Shown in pieces: positions 36,201-45,067 of a DNA stretch of 64,000 nt. Under the pieces are notes generated by a model. It saw only the letters and a list, made by a program, of their open reading frames with translations, ran no database searches and was not told the DNA's origin. Within the stretch, counting starts at the first letter, position 1; every line of letters starts with the position of its first letter. Location of the stretch: assembly GCF_005930355.1 (NCBI RefSeq), contig NZ_VDBO01000020.1, forward strand, positions 1 through 64,000, read 5' to 3'. The translations under genes and the position numbers were made by a program. This DNA comes from Paenibacillus sinopodophylli. GTDB taxonomy: Bacteria; Bacillota; Bacilli; Paenibacillales; Paenibacillaceae.

Positions 36201-36900
36201 TGACAGGTAGCACATCAAGAATCATCCATTCGGGCTCATTGCCAGAGTTGCGGAATGCTTCTACAACTTCAAGGCGCTTAATCGCACGATTACGGCGTTG
36301 GCCTTGTGCCGTGCGCAGCTCTTCCTTCAATTGTTCCAGCTCTTTATCAACGTCGATATCCTGCAATAGTCTTTTGACAGCCTCGGCACCCATACCAGCA
36401 TGGAAACCATACCCGTATTTCTCCCGGTAGCTGCGATATTCTTTCTCCGAAAGGAGTTGTTTTTTCTCAAGCGGGGTATCACCTGGATCCGTTACCACAT
36501 AGGATGCAAAGTAAATGATCTCCTCAAGCGAACGAGGCGACATATCGAGTGCAAGACCCATTCGGCTTGGAATGCCTTTGAAATACCATATGTGGGAAAC
36601 AGGAGCAGCTAGCTCAATGTGACCCATGCGCTCGCGACGTACTTTAGCGCGGGTTACTTCAACGCCGCAGCGATCACAAACGACACCTTTATAGCGTACA
36701 CGTTTGTATTTACCGCAATGACATTCCCAGTCTTTCGTAGGTCCGAAAATTTTCTCGCAGAAGAGACCTTCCTTCTCCGGCTTTAAGGTCCTATAGTTGA
36801 TCGTCTCCGGTTTTTTAACTTCTCCGCGGGACCACGAGCGAATTTTATCCGGCGAAGCCAGACCGATTTTCATATACTCGAAGTTGTTCACGTCCAACAA
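33274..36900 (-). CDS. rpoC: RNA polymerase beta' subunit
   Basis: A 1208-aa beta' subunit with the N-terminal zinc site (CHCGKYKR...CDRCG), the catalytic [14 protein letters not shown] and the trigger-loop region [20 protein letters not shown]. The start is a TTG at 36898-36900, giving (M)[20 protein letters not shown] as in B. subtilis, with GGAGGAGGG 7 nt upstream. Upstream in-frame ATGs have no binding site. It follows rpoB by 95 nt. Confidence 0.97.
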   Translation of the reverse strand: [1208 protein letters not shown]

Positions 36901-36995
36901 GGAGCAACCCTCCTCCGTCATGTATGACAATGTCTATCTAATCAGCTAGATTCCGTCGTAGGCGCGTGACCATGCGACGGAATCCAGCAACTAGT

Positions 36996-39900
36996 TTATT
37001 CAGCAGCGCCGATCTCGGCACCTTCTATATTGAGGTTGAGCTTATCGCCTGTTGCCTCGTCTTCATCGTCCATTTCTTTCATTTCAATCTCTTCTTCATT
37101 CTCGGATAAAATTTTGACGTCCATACCCAAGCTTTGAAGCTCTTTGATCAAAACTTTGAACGATTCCGGAACGCCTGGTTCTGGTACATTCTCGCCCTTG
37201 ACGATTGACTCATATGTTTTCACACGGCCAACAACGTCATCGGATTTAACGGTCAAAATCTCTTGAAGCGTGTATGCAGCGCCATATGCTTCAAGCGCCC
37301 ATACTTCCATCTCCCCGAAACGTTGTCCACCAAATTGTGCTTTACCACCAAGCGGTTGTTGCGTAACAAGCGAGTAAGGACCCGTCGAACGAGCATGGAT
37401 TTTGTCATCGACCATGTGAGCTAGTTTGATCATGTACATGACCCCAACTGTAACTTCACGTTCGAAATTCTCACCTGTTCGTCCGTCATAAAGGACGGTT
37501 TTACCGTTACGCTGCATGCCTGCTTCTTCCATTGTATCGAAAACGTCATTCTCGCGCGCGCCATCAAATACCGGCGTAGCGGCATGAATGCCAAGATGCT
37601 TACAAGCCATACCTAAGTGAACTTCAAGTGCCTGACCGATATTCATCCGTGATGGTACACCGAGCGGGTTAAGTACAACCTCAACTGGAGTTCCATCCGG
37701 TAGGAACGGCATATCTTCTTCAGGCATAATACGAGCGATTACCCCTTTGTTACCATGACGGCCGGCCATTTTGTCGCCTTCGGAAATTTTCCGTTTTTGA
37801 GCAATATATGCACGTACCAATTGGTTAACGCCTGGTGGCAATTCATCGCCATTCTCGCGAGTGAACACTTTCACGTCTACAACGATACCGTCAGTACCAT
37901 GCGGAACGCGAAGCGAAGTATCACGAACCTCACGAGCCTTCTCGCCGAAGATTGCATGAAGCAATCTTTCTTCAGCAGTAAGCTCCGTTACACCCTTAGG
38001 CGTAACTTTACCTACTAGAATATCACCAGCGCCGATCTCAGCGCCGACACGGATAATTCCGCGCTCATCCAAATTGCGAAGAGCTTCTTCGCCGACATTC
38101 GGAATATCGCGTGTAATTTCTTCCGGTCCTAGCTTCGTATCACGGGCCTCGGACTCATATTCCTCGATGTGAATGGATGTGTATACATCCTCTTTCACAA
38201 GTTTCTCACTAAGCAGGATCGCATCCTCATAGTTGTAGCCTTCCCACGTCATGAATGCAACGACAACGTTGCGTCCAAGAGCCAATTCGCCTTTTTCTGT
38301 GGAAGGACCGTCTGCAAGAATGTCACCTTTCTTAATTACATCACCTTTGCGTACAAGTGGACGCTGATTGATGCACGTTCCTTGATTGGAACGCATAAAC
38401 TTGTGTAACTTATGTTTCACAAGGTCGCCAGTAACTGGCTTGCCATCGATTTGTTCCACACGGCGAAGCCAAATTTCATTAGCGGAAGAACGTTCGATTA
38501 TACCGTCATGCTTCGCAACGATACAAACACCCGAATCTTTCGCTGCCTTATGCTCCATCCCCGTTCCAACTAGTGGTGATCTAGGGATAAGAAGAGGTAC
38601 CGCTTGACGTTGCATGTTCGATCCCATGAGGGCACGGTTGGAGTCATCGTTTTCCAGGAACGGAATTAACGCTGTCGCAACGGATACAACCTGTTTAGGA
38701 GATACGTCCATGTAGTCAACGCGATCACTAGGCATGGTCAGAATGTTATCGGCTTGCTTGTTGTAACGTACGATCGTATTTTCTTCTGCAAACCTGTCTT
38801 CAGAAGTCAGCTTCGCATTCGCCTGTGCGATTACGTAGTTGTCTTCCTCATCAGCAGTCAAGTATGCGATTTGTTCGGTGACAATTCCTGTTTTCGGATC
38901 AACCCAACGATATGGAGCCTCAATGAAGCCGTACTCGTTAATGCGGGCAAACGAAGACAAGGAGTTGATCAACCCGATGTTCGGTCCCTCTGGCGTCTCA
39001 ATCGGACACATCCGCCCATAGTGGGAGTGATGGACGTCACGGACTTCAAAGCCCGCGCGCTCCCTAGTCAAACCGCCGGGTCCGAGTGCAGATAAACGAC
39101 GTTTGTGCGTCAATTCAGCAAGCGGATTCGTTTGGTCCATAAACTGGGATAGCTGCGAGGATCCGAAGAACTCTTTTATAGATGCTATAACCGGACGAAT
39201 GTTGATTAGCGCTTGCGGCGTAATCGCATTGGCATCTTGAATGGACATTCTCTCGCGCACTACGCGCTCCATACGAGATAGACCAATTCGGAATTGGTTC
39301 TGAAGCAACTCACCTACTGAACGCAGACGACGGTTACCTAGATGATCGATGTCATCCGTGCTGCCTACGCCGTGCAACAGGTTAATAAAGTAGTTAATGG
39401 AAGAAATGATATCCGCAGGCGTGATATGCTTCACGGATTTATCAATAATGCCATTCGCAATTACCTTAATAACTTTGCTCTCGTCATATGGTGAGAATAC
39501 GCTGATCGTTTGTAGTGGAATACTATCTGCATCCAATACACCGTTAGCAACGTGATAAGTCTTGAAGCCAACATCCTTCTCAAGCTTCTCGAGAATTTCA
39601 TCAAGCAAGCGGCGATCAATCATTTGACCAGACTCAGCAATAATTTCACCAGTCGTAGGGTCAACTAAATTTTCCGCAAGTCGTTGATTAAACAAACGGT
39701 TCTTGATGTGAAGTTTTTTGTTTATTTTGTAACGGCCTACATTGGCCAAGTCATAACGTTTCGGGTCAAAGAAGCGAGCAACCAGCAAGCTCTTCGCATT
39801 GTCCAAAGTCGGAGGCTCACCCGGACGAAGACGCTCATATATTTCAATTAGCGCTTTTTCCGTGGAATCCGTGTTGTCTTTGTCAAGCGTGTTGCGGATG

Positions 39901-40544
39901 TACTCATCATGTCCCAGCAGTTCAAGAATTTCAGCGTCAGTACCGAAGCCTAACGAACGCAAAAGCACCGTTACCGGAATTTTCCGAGTGCGGTCAATAC
40001 GAACGTAGATGATATCTTTCGCATCTGTTTCAAGCTCTAGCCAAGCGCCGCGGTTAGGAATAACCGTAGCTGTGTAGTTTTTCTTCCCGTTTTTATCGAC
40101 CTTCGTGCTGAAGTACACACTCGGGGATCGAACCAATTGGCTAACTATGACACGCTCGGCCCCGTTAATAATAAACGTGCCTGTCTCTGTCATAAGCGGG
40201 AAATCACCCATGAAAACTTCTTGTTCCTTTACTTCGCCGGTCTCCTTATTGAAAAGTCGTACCTTAACGCGTAAAGGAGCCGCATACGTCACGTCGCGCT
40301 CTTTTGATTCATCGACCGAATATTTCGGTTCGCCTAAGCTATAGTCGATAAACTCAAGCGATAGATTGCCCGTAAAGTCCGAAATCGGAGAAATGTCTTG
40401 GAACAATTCGATAAGATCGCTGTCCAAAAACTTCTCATACGATTTTTGTTGGATTTCAATCAGGTTCGGGACTTCCAGCACCTCGTTGATCCTGGCGTAG
40501 CTTCTGCGCGCGCGCCGACCATACTGAACAAGTTGTCCTGCCAA
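36996..40544 (-). CDS. rpoB: RNA polymerase beta subunit
   Basis: A 1182-aa beta subunit. The rifampicin region SSQLSQFMDQTNPLAELTHK and RRLSALGPGGL is wild type in form. The C-terminal part has KMAGRHGNKGVIARIMPEED. I place the start at TTG 40542-40544, giving (M)AGQLVQYGRRARRSYARINE, with GAGG about 5 nt upstream, because this matches the family start; an ATG 18 bases earlier has no site. The C-terminal tail is acidic. Confidence 0.96.
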   Translation of the reverse strand: MAGQLVQYGRRARRSYARINEVLEVPNLIEIQQKSYEKFLDSDLIELFQDISPISDFTGNLSLEFIDYSLGEPKYSVDESKERDVTYAAPLRVKVRLFNKETGEVKEQEVFMGDFPLMTETGTFIINGAERVIVSQLVRSPSVYFSTKVDKNGKKNYTATVIPNRGAWLELETDAKDIIYVRIDRTRKIPVTVLLRSLGFGTDAEILELLGHDEYIRNTLDKDNTDSTEKALIEIYERLRPGEPPTLDNAKSLLVARFFDPKRYDLANVGRYKINKKLHIKNRLFNQRLAENLVDPTTGEIIAESGQMIDRRLLDEILEKLEKDVGFKTYHVANGVLDADSIPLQTISVFSPYDESKVIKVIANGIIDKSVKHITPADIISSINYFINLLHGVGSTDDIDHLGNRRLRSVGELLQNQFRIGLSRMERVVRERMSIQDANAITPQALINIRPVIASIKEFFGSSQLSQFMDQTNPLAELTHKRRLSALGPGGLTRERAGFEVRDVHHSHYGRMCPIETPEGPNIGLINSLSSFARINEYGFIEAPYRWVDPKTGIVTEQIAYLTADEEDNYVIAQANAKLTSEDRFAEENTIVRYNKQADNILTMPSDRVDYMDVSPKQVVSVATALIPFLENDDSNRALMGSNMQRQAVPLLIPRSPLVGTGMEHKAAKDSGVCIVAKHDGIIERSSANEIWLRRVEQIDGKPVTGDLVKHKLHKFMRSNQGTCINQRPLVRKGDVIKKGDILADGPSTEKGELALGRNVVVAFMTWEGYNYEDAILLSEKLVKEDVYTSIHIEEYESEARDTKLGPEEITRDIPNVGEEALRNLDERGIIRVGAEIGAGDILVGKVTPKGVTELTAEERLLHAIFGEKAREVRDTSLRVPHGTDGIVVDVKVFTRENGDELPPGVNQLVRAYIAQKRKISEGDKMAGRHGNKGVIARIMPEEDMPFLPDGTPVEVVLNPLGVPSRMNIGQALEVHLGMACKHLGIHAATPVFDGARENDVFDTMEEAGMQRNGKTVLYDGRTGENFEREVTVGVMYMIKLAHMVDDKIHARSTGPYSLVTQQPLGGKAQFGGQRFGEMEVWALEAYGAAYTLQEILTVKSDDVVGRVKTYESIVKGENVPEPGVPESFKVLIKELQSLGMDVKILSENEEEIEMKEMDDEDEATGDKLNLNIEGAEIGAAE

Positions 40545-40788
40545 CTTAACCTCACCCCTCATGTCTGTATCACAGCATCGATAATCACTGCGTCACTATA
40601 AACGGACCAGCCGCCTATATAGTCAAATAAAGAAAAGCCCTTATCGAATAGTTCGAAAAAAGAGCATGTTCCGGCAGTTAACCAATCACAGCGCGGCCGT
40701 GATAGTCTCATATCAAATAATTTTGCCCAAAACGTAAACATTATACGTCAAATGTGTAAAACTTATGCATTCCGCGCTTTAAAATTAC

Positions 40789-40871
40789 ACTTGACATTTT
40801 AGTTAACTAAAGAGATTGAGCCCAATTTAATGCTGACATTTTATAATTTTACCATATCTAAAATGTCAAGT
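40789..40871. repeat. Three TGACATTTTA motifs around the rpoB promoter
   Basis: ACTTGACATTTTAG (40789-40802) and its exact complement CTAAAATGTCAAGT (40858-40871) form a 14-bp perfect inverted repeat. A third copy, TGACATTTTA (40834-40843), lies between them. They overlap the -35 and spacer of the rpoB promoter, so they may be operator or chance promoter-like sequences. Confidence 0.45.
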
Positions 40872-40874
40872 CAA
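40846..40874 (-). promoter_or_regulatory. rpoBC promoter
   Basis: Minus strand TTGACT (40869-40874), 17 bp, TAAAAT (40846-40851); an overlapping TTGACA/TTATAA pair is shifted by 5 bp. A second -10-like TATAAT (40740-40745) has no good -35. The leader is about 300 nt and holds no gene. Confidence 0.6.
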
Positions 40875-40928
40875 TAATTTTTATGGCTTTTTTAAGTAAA
40901 AACTTAAAATAACATTTTCCCTTTTCAA

Positions 40929-41528
40929 CTACCCTTTTACAGCTCGGAAAATGCGATAGCCTTTATCTTTCGTCACTTCGTCAACCTCTTCAAATAATGA
41001 CTCCAGTTTAGCCTTTGCTGAGGGTGCTCCTTGTTTCTTCTGAATGACAACCCACATCTCTCCACCAGACCTAAGCAATTCAAAGCCTTCTTCGAATATG
41101 CGATGTACAACCGTTTTACCTGCACGAATAGGCGGGTTTGTTACAATAACAGTGAAGGTCTTTCCCTTCACTGCCTCAAACAGATCGCTCTGCAGAACCG
41201 TTATATTCGCAACCTTGTTAAGCTTCGCATTTTCTTTCGATAGCTCTACTGCTCTTTCATTTATATCAATCATCGTTACATGCCCATGTTCTGCAAGTTT
41301 TGCTGAAGTGAGACCGATTGGGCCATAGCCGCAGCCAACATCGAGCACCACCGCATCACGCTTTAGCTCAAGCGCATCAATCAGAACTCGGCTCCCATAA
41401 TCGACACCCGTCTTCGAGAAAACGCCGGCATCCGTCATAAACCGGAAAGAAAAGCCTCTAAGAGACACCTCATGTACCTGACGGTTATGCTTCACGTCCG
41501 GGCTTTGTGAATAATAGTGATCGGACAT
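40929..41528 (-). CDS. ybxB: RsmC-like class I methyltransferase (YbxB family)
   Basis: A 199-aa SAM-dependent methyltransferase with the SAM loop VLDVGCGYGPIG (about residues 60-71) and the catalytic TNPPIRAGK motif of N2-guanine (RsmC/MTS) enzymes. 16S rRNA is the likely substrate. It corresponds in length to the C-terminal catalytic half of E. coli RsmC. Start ATG 41526-41528 with AGGAGA about 10 nt upstream. Between rplL and rpoB as in Bacillus. Confidence 0.87.
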   Translation of the reverse strand: MSDHYYSQSPDVKHNRQVHEVSLRGFSFRFMTDAGVFSKTGVDYGSRVLIDALELKRDAVVLDVGCGYGPIGLTSAKLAEHGHVTMIDINERAVELSKENAKLNKVANITVLQSDLFEAVKGKTFTVIVTNPPIRAGKTVVHRIFEEGFELLRSGGEMWVVIQKKQGAPSAKAKLESLFEEVDEVTKDKGYRIFRAVKG

Positions 41529-41560
41529 GATTCATCACTCTCCTGTCATCCCAATACTCC

Positions 41561-41658
41561 TAAAAGCATTCAGCTGCCAGCCTTTTTGAACGATAGGCAA
41601 GGCTCGCGTTGAAAGATAAGAATGTATAAGCCATTTCATTTATACACTCTTATCCTTT
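41561..41658 (-). repeat. Dispersed intergenic repeat, copy G
   Basis: Minus orientation. The palindrome (41612-41658) has arms GAAAGATAAGAATGTATAA and TTATACACTCTTATCCTTT. The GC module (41561-41611) reads on the minus strand CAACGCGAGCCTTGCC and GGCTGGCAG. It lies between the rplL terminator and ybxB. Confidence 0.65.
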
Positions 41659-41667
41659 AACATACAA

Positions 41668-41703
41668 CGAGCCCCTTGAAACCTGACGGATTCAAGGGGC
41701 TCG
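41668..41703 (-). terminator. Hairpin after rplL
   Basis: A perfect 13-bp stem CGAGCCCCTTGAA (41668-41680) / TTCAAGGGGCTCG (41691-41703). The T-run after it is weak (TTGTATGTT), so partial readthrough toward ybxB is possible. Confidence 0.75.
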
Positions 41704-41755
41704 CCAGCCGACTCATCGTACAATCGCATGATCAGCATATTTGGTTAAAGCAATA

Positions 41756-42115
41756 TTACTTAACTTCTACAGAAGCGCCTGCTTCAGAAAGTTTAGCTGC
41801 AACTGCTTCAGCTTCTTCTTTAGCAACTTTTTCTTTAACAGCTTTAGGAGCGCTGTCAACCAAATCTTTCGCTTCTTTCAGGCCAAGACCTGTGATTTCG
41901 CGAACAACTTTGATTACGTTGATTTTTGAAGCGCCAGCGCCGTTAAGGATAACGTCGAATTCTGTTTGCTCAGCTTCAACAGCTGCGCCTGCACCTGCTG
42001 CTGCTACTGGAGCTGCTGCAGTTACGCCGAATTCTTCTTCAATTGCTTTAACAAGATCGTTCAGTTCAAGAACGTTCATAACTTTAATCGCTTCTAGGAT
42101 TTGCTCTTTAGACAT
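41756..42115 (-). CDS. rplL: 50S ribosomal protein L7/L12
   Basis: A 119-aa L12 with the N-terminal dimerisation helix (MSKEQILEAIKVMNVLELND), an Ala/Gly/Glu hinge at about 47-60 and the factor-binding C-terminal domain with ITGLGLKEAKDLVDSAPKAV. The ATG at 42113-42115 follows GGAGGT. Confidence 0.98.
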   Translation of the reverse strand: MSKEQILEAIKVMNVLELNDLVKAIEEEFGVTAAAPVAAAGAGAAVEAEQTEFDVILNGAGASKINVIKVVREITGLGLKEAKDLVDSAPKAVKEKVAKEEAEAVAAKLSEAGASVEVK

Positions 42116-42201
42116 GATTATACCTCCGGGAATATGGTTTATTTTTTTATGCTGCATTCGGCTTTTGCCGATTTAATACTCTGAACGGTACTGAATAGAA
42201 A

Positions 42202-42705
42202 TTAAACGCCTGCTTCTTGTTTTTCACCGACTGCTTTAACTGCAAGCGCGAAGTTGCGCACTGGAGCTTGCAATACGCTGAGGAGCATAGAGAGCAAACC
42301 GTCGCGGGACGGAAGTTCCGCAAGAGCTTTAATTTCTTCTTGTGATACGACTTTACCTTCAACAACGCCGCCTTTAAGTTTCAAAGCATCGTTTTTCTTA
42401 GCAAAATCGTTCAAAATTTTAGCTGGAGCAACAGCGTCTTCATTACCGAATGCAATAGCAGTAGGACCTGTAAGAATATTGTTCAATTCTACATAATCCG
42501 TACCTTCTGTTGCGCGGCGAACGAGCGAGTTTTTAAGAACTTGGAACTCAATTCCTGCTTCACGAAGCTGTTTCCGAAGTTCAGTAACTTGCGCAACGTT
42601 CAATCCACGATAGTCAGCTACAACTGTACTGGAGCTAGCAGCAATTTTCGCCGCGATTACGGCAACTGCCTCTTGTTTCTCTTGGATGATATTTGCGTTA
42701 GCCAA
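42202..42705 (-). CDS. rplJ: 50S ribosomal protein L10
   Basis: A 167-aa L10, the base of the L12 stalk, with VVADYRGLNVAQVTELRKQL. The start is TTG at 42703-42705 (GGGAGGTG 6 nt upstream); the upstream GTG overlaps that site. Expression is expected to be controlled by L10-(L12)4 binding to the leader. Confidence 0.96.
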   Translation of the reverse strand: MANANIIQEKQEAVAVIAAKIAASSSTVVADYRGLNVAQVTELRKQLREAGIEFQVLKNSLVRRATEGTDYVELNNILTGPTAIAFGNEDAVAPAKILNDFAKKNDALKLKGGVVEGKVVSQEEIKALAELPSRDGLLSMLLSVLQAPVRNFALAVKAVGEKQEAGV

Positions 42706-42714
42706 ACTGTACAC

Positions 42715-42895
42715 CTCCCGTAATAGTATACATTCCGTTAATTACGACGGGCTTTCCACGCCTCGATGCATGAGAAAGGCCTTCGCAGACACTGCGAAGG
42801 CCATGATGTCGTTATCGCGCATCAATCCGCAAAGGATCGAATGTTGCTTACAAACGTTTTATCATAACACCTCGGTAGGAAATTAAGCCTTATGG
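42715..42895 (-). promoter_or_regulatory. L10 autoregulatory leader with terminator-like hairpin
   Basis: The rplA-rplJ spacer reads on the minus strand CCGAGGTGTTATGATAAAAC at its 5' side. It then has the perfect 10-bp hairpin GGCCTTCGCA/TGCGAAGGCC (42778-42787 and 42793-42802) followed by TTTCTC. This is the layout of the Firmicutes L10 leader, in which L10-L12 binding favours termination. The hairpin is seen directly; the regulation is known for the family. Confidence 0.8.
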
Positions 42896-42941
42896 CACCT
42901 ACTGTCTACGGTATGCGTATTCGAATTTAGTTCCGTTCTTC

Positions 42942-43634
42942 TTAGCGATATACCGCTGTAGAAACACGAGCGCCAGGGCCCATTGTTGAAGAAACGGCGA
43001 TGTTTTTCAGGTAAATACCTTTTGCAGCAGCCGGTTTAGCACGATTAAGTGCATCGATCAATGATTTGAGGTTCTCGTTGAGTTTCTCAGCATCAAATGA
43101 TACTTTACCGATTGGAGCATGGATTTGACCCGCTTTATCAAGACGGTATTCAATCTTACCGGCTTTAATTTCTTGAACGGCTTTCGCAACGTCAAACGTT
43201 ACTGTACCAGCTTTAGGGTTAGGCATCAAGCCTTTACCACCAAGAATACGTCCAAGTTTACCAACTTCAGCCATCATGTCCGGCGTTGCTACGCAAACGT
43301 CGAATTCGAACCAGCCTTGTTGGATTTTGTTGATCATGTCTGCATCGCCAACAAAGTCAGCGCCCGCAGCTTCCGCTTCTTTCACTTTTTCGCCTTTTGC
43401 GAAAACGAGAACGCGTTTTGTTTTACCAGTACCATGTGGAAGTACTACTACGCCACGAACGGCTTGGTCTTGTTTACGAGGGTCTACACCCAAACGCACT
43501 GCAACTTCAACGGACTCGTCGAATTTTGCTGTTGCTGCCTTCTTCACAAGCTCGATCGCTTCCAAAGGCTCGTAAGTTGCTTCGCTGTCAATAAGCTTAA
43601 CAGCTTCTTGATATTTTTTACCGTGTTTAGCCAT
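42942..43634 (-). CDS. rplA: 50S ribosomal protein L1
   Basis: A 230-aa L1 with VEVAVRLGVDPRKQDQAVRG and VLPHGTGKTKRVLVFAKG. It forms the mobile E-site stalk. Start ATG 43632-43634 with GAGGAGG 8 nt upstream; an N-terminal extension into the spacer is spurious. Confidence 0.97.
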   Translation of the reverse strand: MAKHGKKYQEAVKLIDSEATYEPLEAIELVKKAATAKFDESVEVAVRLGVDPRKQDQAVRGVVVLPHGTGKTKRVLVFAKGEKVKEAEAAGADFVGDADMINKIQQGWFEFDVCVATPDMMAEVGKLGRILGGKGLMPNPKAGTVTFDVAKAVQEIKAGKIEYRLDKAGQIHAPIGKVSFDAEKLNENLKSLIDALNRAKPAAAKGIYLKNIAVSSTMGPGARVSTAVYR

Positions 43635-43734
43635 TGTAATTTCCTCCTCATGTGGTTGTAGCGGAAAATCCTCCAAAGGATGATCCTCCCACTCGCGAAA
43701 GCCTAAGCTTCGCAAAGCAAGCTACTCTGTAAGA

Positions 43735-44160
43735 TTAGTCAACAATAGTTACGCCCATGCTGCGAGCAGTACCTTCAACCATACGCATTGCTGCTTCAAC
43801 TGAAGCTGCGTTAAGATCCGGCATTTTTTGCTCAGCGATTTCGCGAACTTTGTCACGTTTTACAGTAGCGACCTTTTTCTTGTTAGGCTCGCCTGAACCT
43901 TTTTCGATACCAGCTGCGACGCGTAGCAATACTGCTGCCGGCGGCGTTTTTGTTTCGAAAGTGAAAGAACGGTCTTCAAATACTGTAATAACGACTGGAA
44001 TAATCAAGCCTGCTTGATCTGCAGTACGAGCATTAAACTCTTTACAGAACGCCATAATGTTGACGCCCGCTTGACCTAGTGCTGGACCGATTGGCGGCGC
44101 TGGGTTAGCTTTACCTGCAGGGACTTGCAATTTGACCATTTTAATGACCTTTTTTGCCAT
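43735..44160 (-). CDS. rplK: 50S ribosomal protein L11
   Basis: A 141-aa L11 with LQVPAGKANPAPPIGPALGQ, the thiopeptide-binding N-domain, and the C-domain RMVEGTARSMGVTI. Start ATG 44158-44160 with AAGGAGGTG 8 nt upstream. It is also needed for RelA activation. Confidence 0.97.
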   Translation of the reverse strand: MAKKVIKMVKLQVPAGKANPAPPIGPALGQAGVNIMAFCKEFNARTADQAGLIIPVVITVFEDRSFTFETKTPPAAVLLRVAAGIEKGSGEPNKKKVATVKRDKVREIAEQKMPDLNAASVEAAMRMVEGTARSMGVTIVD

Positions 44161-44281
44161 GCCTGACACACCTCCTTACCCTTTATTCCATGCGTAAATA
44201 GCATATGCCGCTAATAAGAGGCATTGCCACTTCGCGTCCAAACTTCTACTGGTTTTACCCAGTAGAATCGGGAACCAGATA

Positions 44282-44815
44282 TTATATCTTCTCCACTTGA
44301 GTGTAATCCAGCTCCAGCGGGGTCTCCCTGCCAAACATGTTTACATGAACCTTCAACTTCGCTTTGTCCAGCAAAATTTCTTCTACTGTACCAACAAAAT
44401 CTGCGAAAGGACCTACTTTTACGCGTACTGTTTCTTTCAGATCGAACTCGATTTTCGGTTTTGGCTCTTCCATACCCATGTGCTTGAGAATTTGCTCAAC
44501 CTCATCTGGCAATAGAGGAATCGGCTTAGAACCGGAACCTGTTGATCCTACGAATCCAGTTACGCCAGGCGTATTACGAACAACGTACCATGAATCGTCG
44601 GTTTGAACCATTTCCACAAGAACATAGCCGGGGTAGACTTTACGTTGGACGGTTTTTTTCTTACCATCCTTCTCTACCACTTCATCTTCCATAGGAACAA
44701 GCACACGGAAAATTTTGTCTTCCATGCCCATCGATTCAACACGGCGCTCCAAATTGGCTTTCACCTTGTTCTCATAGCCTGAGTAAGTATGCACGACGTA
44801 CCATCTTTTTTCCAT
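44282..44815 (-). CDS. nusG: Transcription termination/antitermination protein NusG
   Basis: A 177-aa NusG with the NGN domain (MEKRWYVVHTYSGYENKVKA, PGYVLVEMVQTDDSWYVVRN) and the C-terminal KOW domain (RVKVGPFADFVGTVEEI). Start ATG 44813-44815 with AAAGGTGG 7 nt upstream. A TTCTACTGG/CCAGTAGAA hairpin at about 44248-44271 follows the stop and may slow or partly stop transcription before rplK. Confidence 0.97.
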   Translation of the reverse strand: MEKRWYVVHTYSGYENKVKANLERRVESMGMEDKIFRVLVPMEDEVVEKDGKKKTVQRKVYPGYVLVEMVQTDDSWYVVRNTPGVTGFVGSTGSGSKPIPLLPDEVEQILKHMGMEEPKPKIEFDLKETVRVKVGPFADFVGTVEEILLDKAKLKVHVNMFGRETPLELDYTQVEKI

Positions 44816-44839
44816 CACAAATCCACCTTTGGACCATTC

Positions 44840-45049
44840 TTAAACAATGAATTCAACCAGAGACGAGATCCCGATGTCAAGAAGCCAGAAATAAATCGTT
44901 ACAAACGTGATCGTCAGCAAAACCACGATCGAATAGCTTGTCAACTCTTTACGGCTTGGCCAGCGAACCTTCTTAAGTTCCGCCCAGCTGTCGGCAAAAA
45001 AACTAAACGTTGTACCAAAGCTTTGCTTTAGTTTAGCCAAAAATGCCAC
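44840..45049 (-). CDS. secE: Preprotein translocase subunit SecE
   Basis: A 69-aa protein with one membrane helix (about residues 40-62) after the conserved amphipathic FFADSWAELKKVRWPSRKEL. It clamps SecY. The start is GTG at 45047-45049 with GGAGGTG 5 nt upstream; another GTG two codons earlier overlaps that site. Between rpmG and nusG. Confidence 0.94.
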   Translation of the reverse strand: MAFLAKLKQSFGTTFSFFADSWAELKKVRWPSRKELTSYSIVVLLTITFVTIYFWLLDIGISSLVEFIV

Positions 45050-45067
45050 GTTCACACCTCCAATTGA

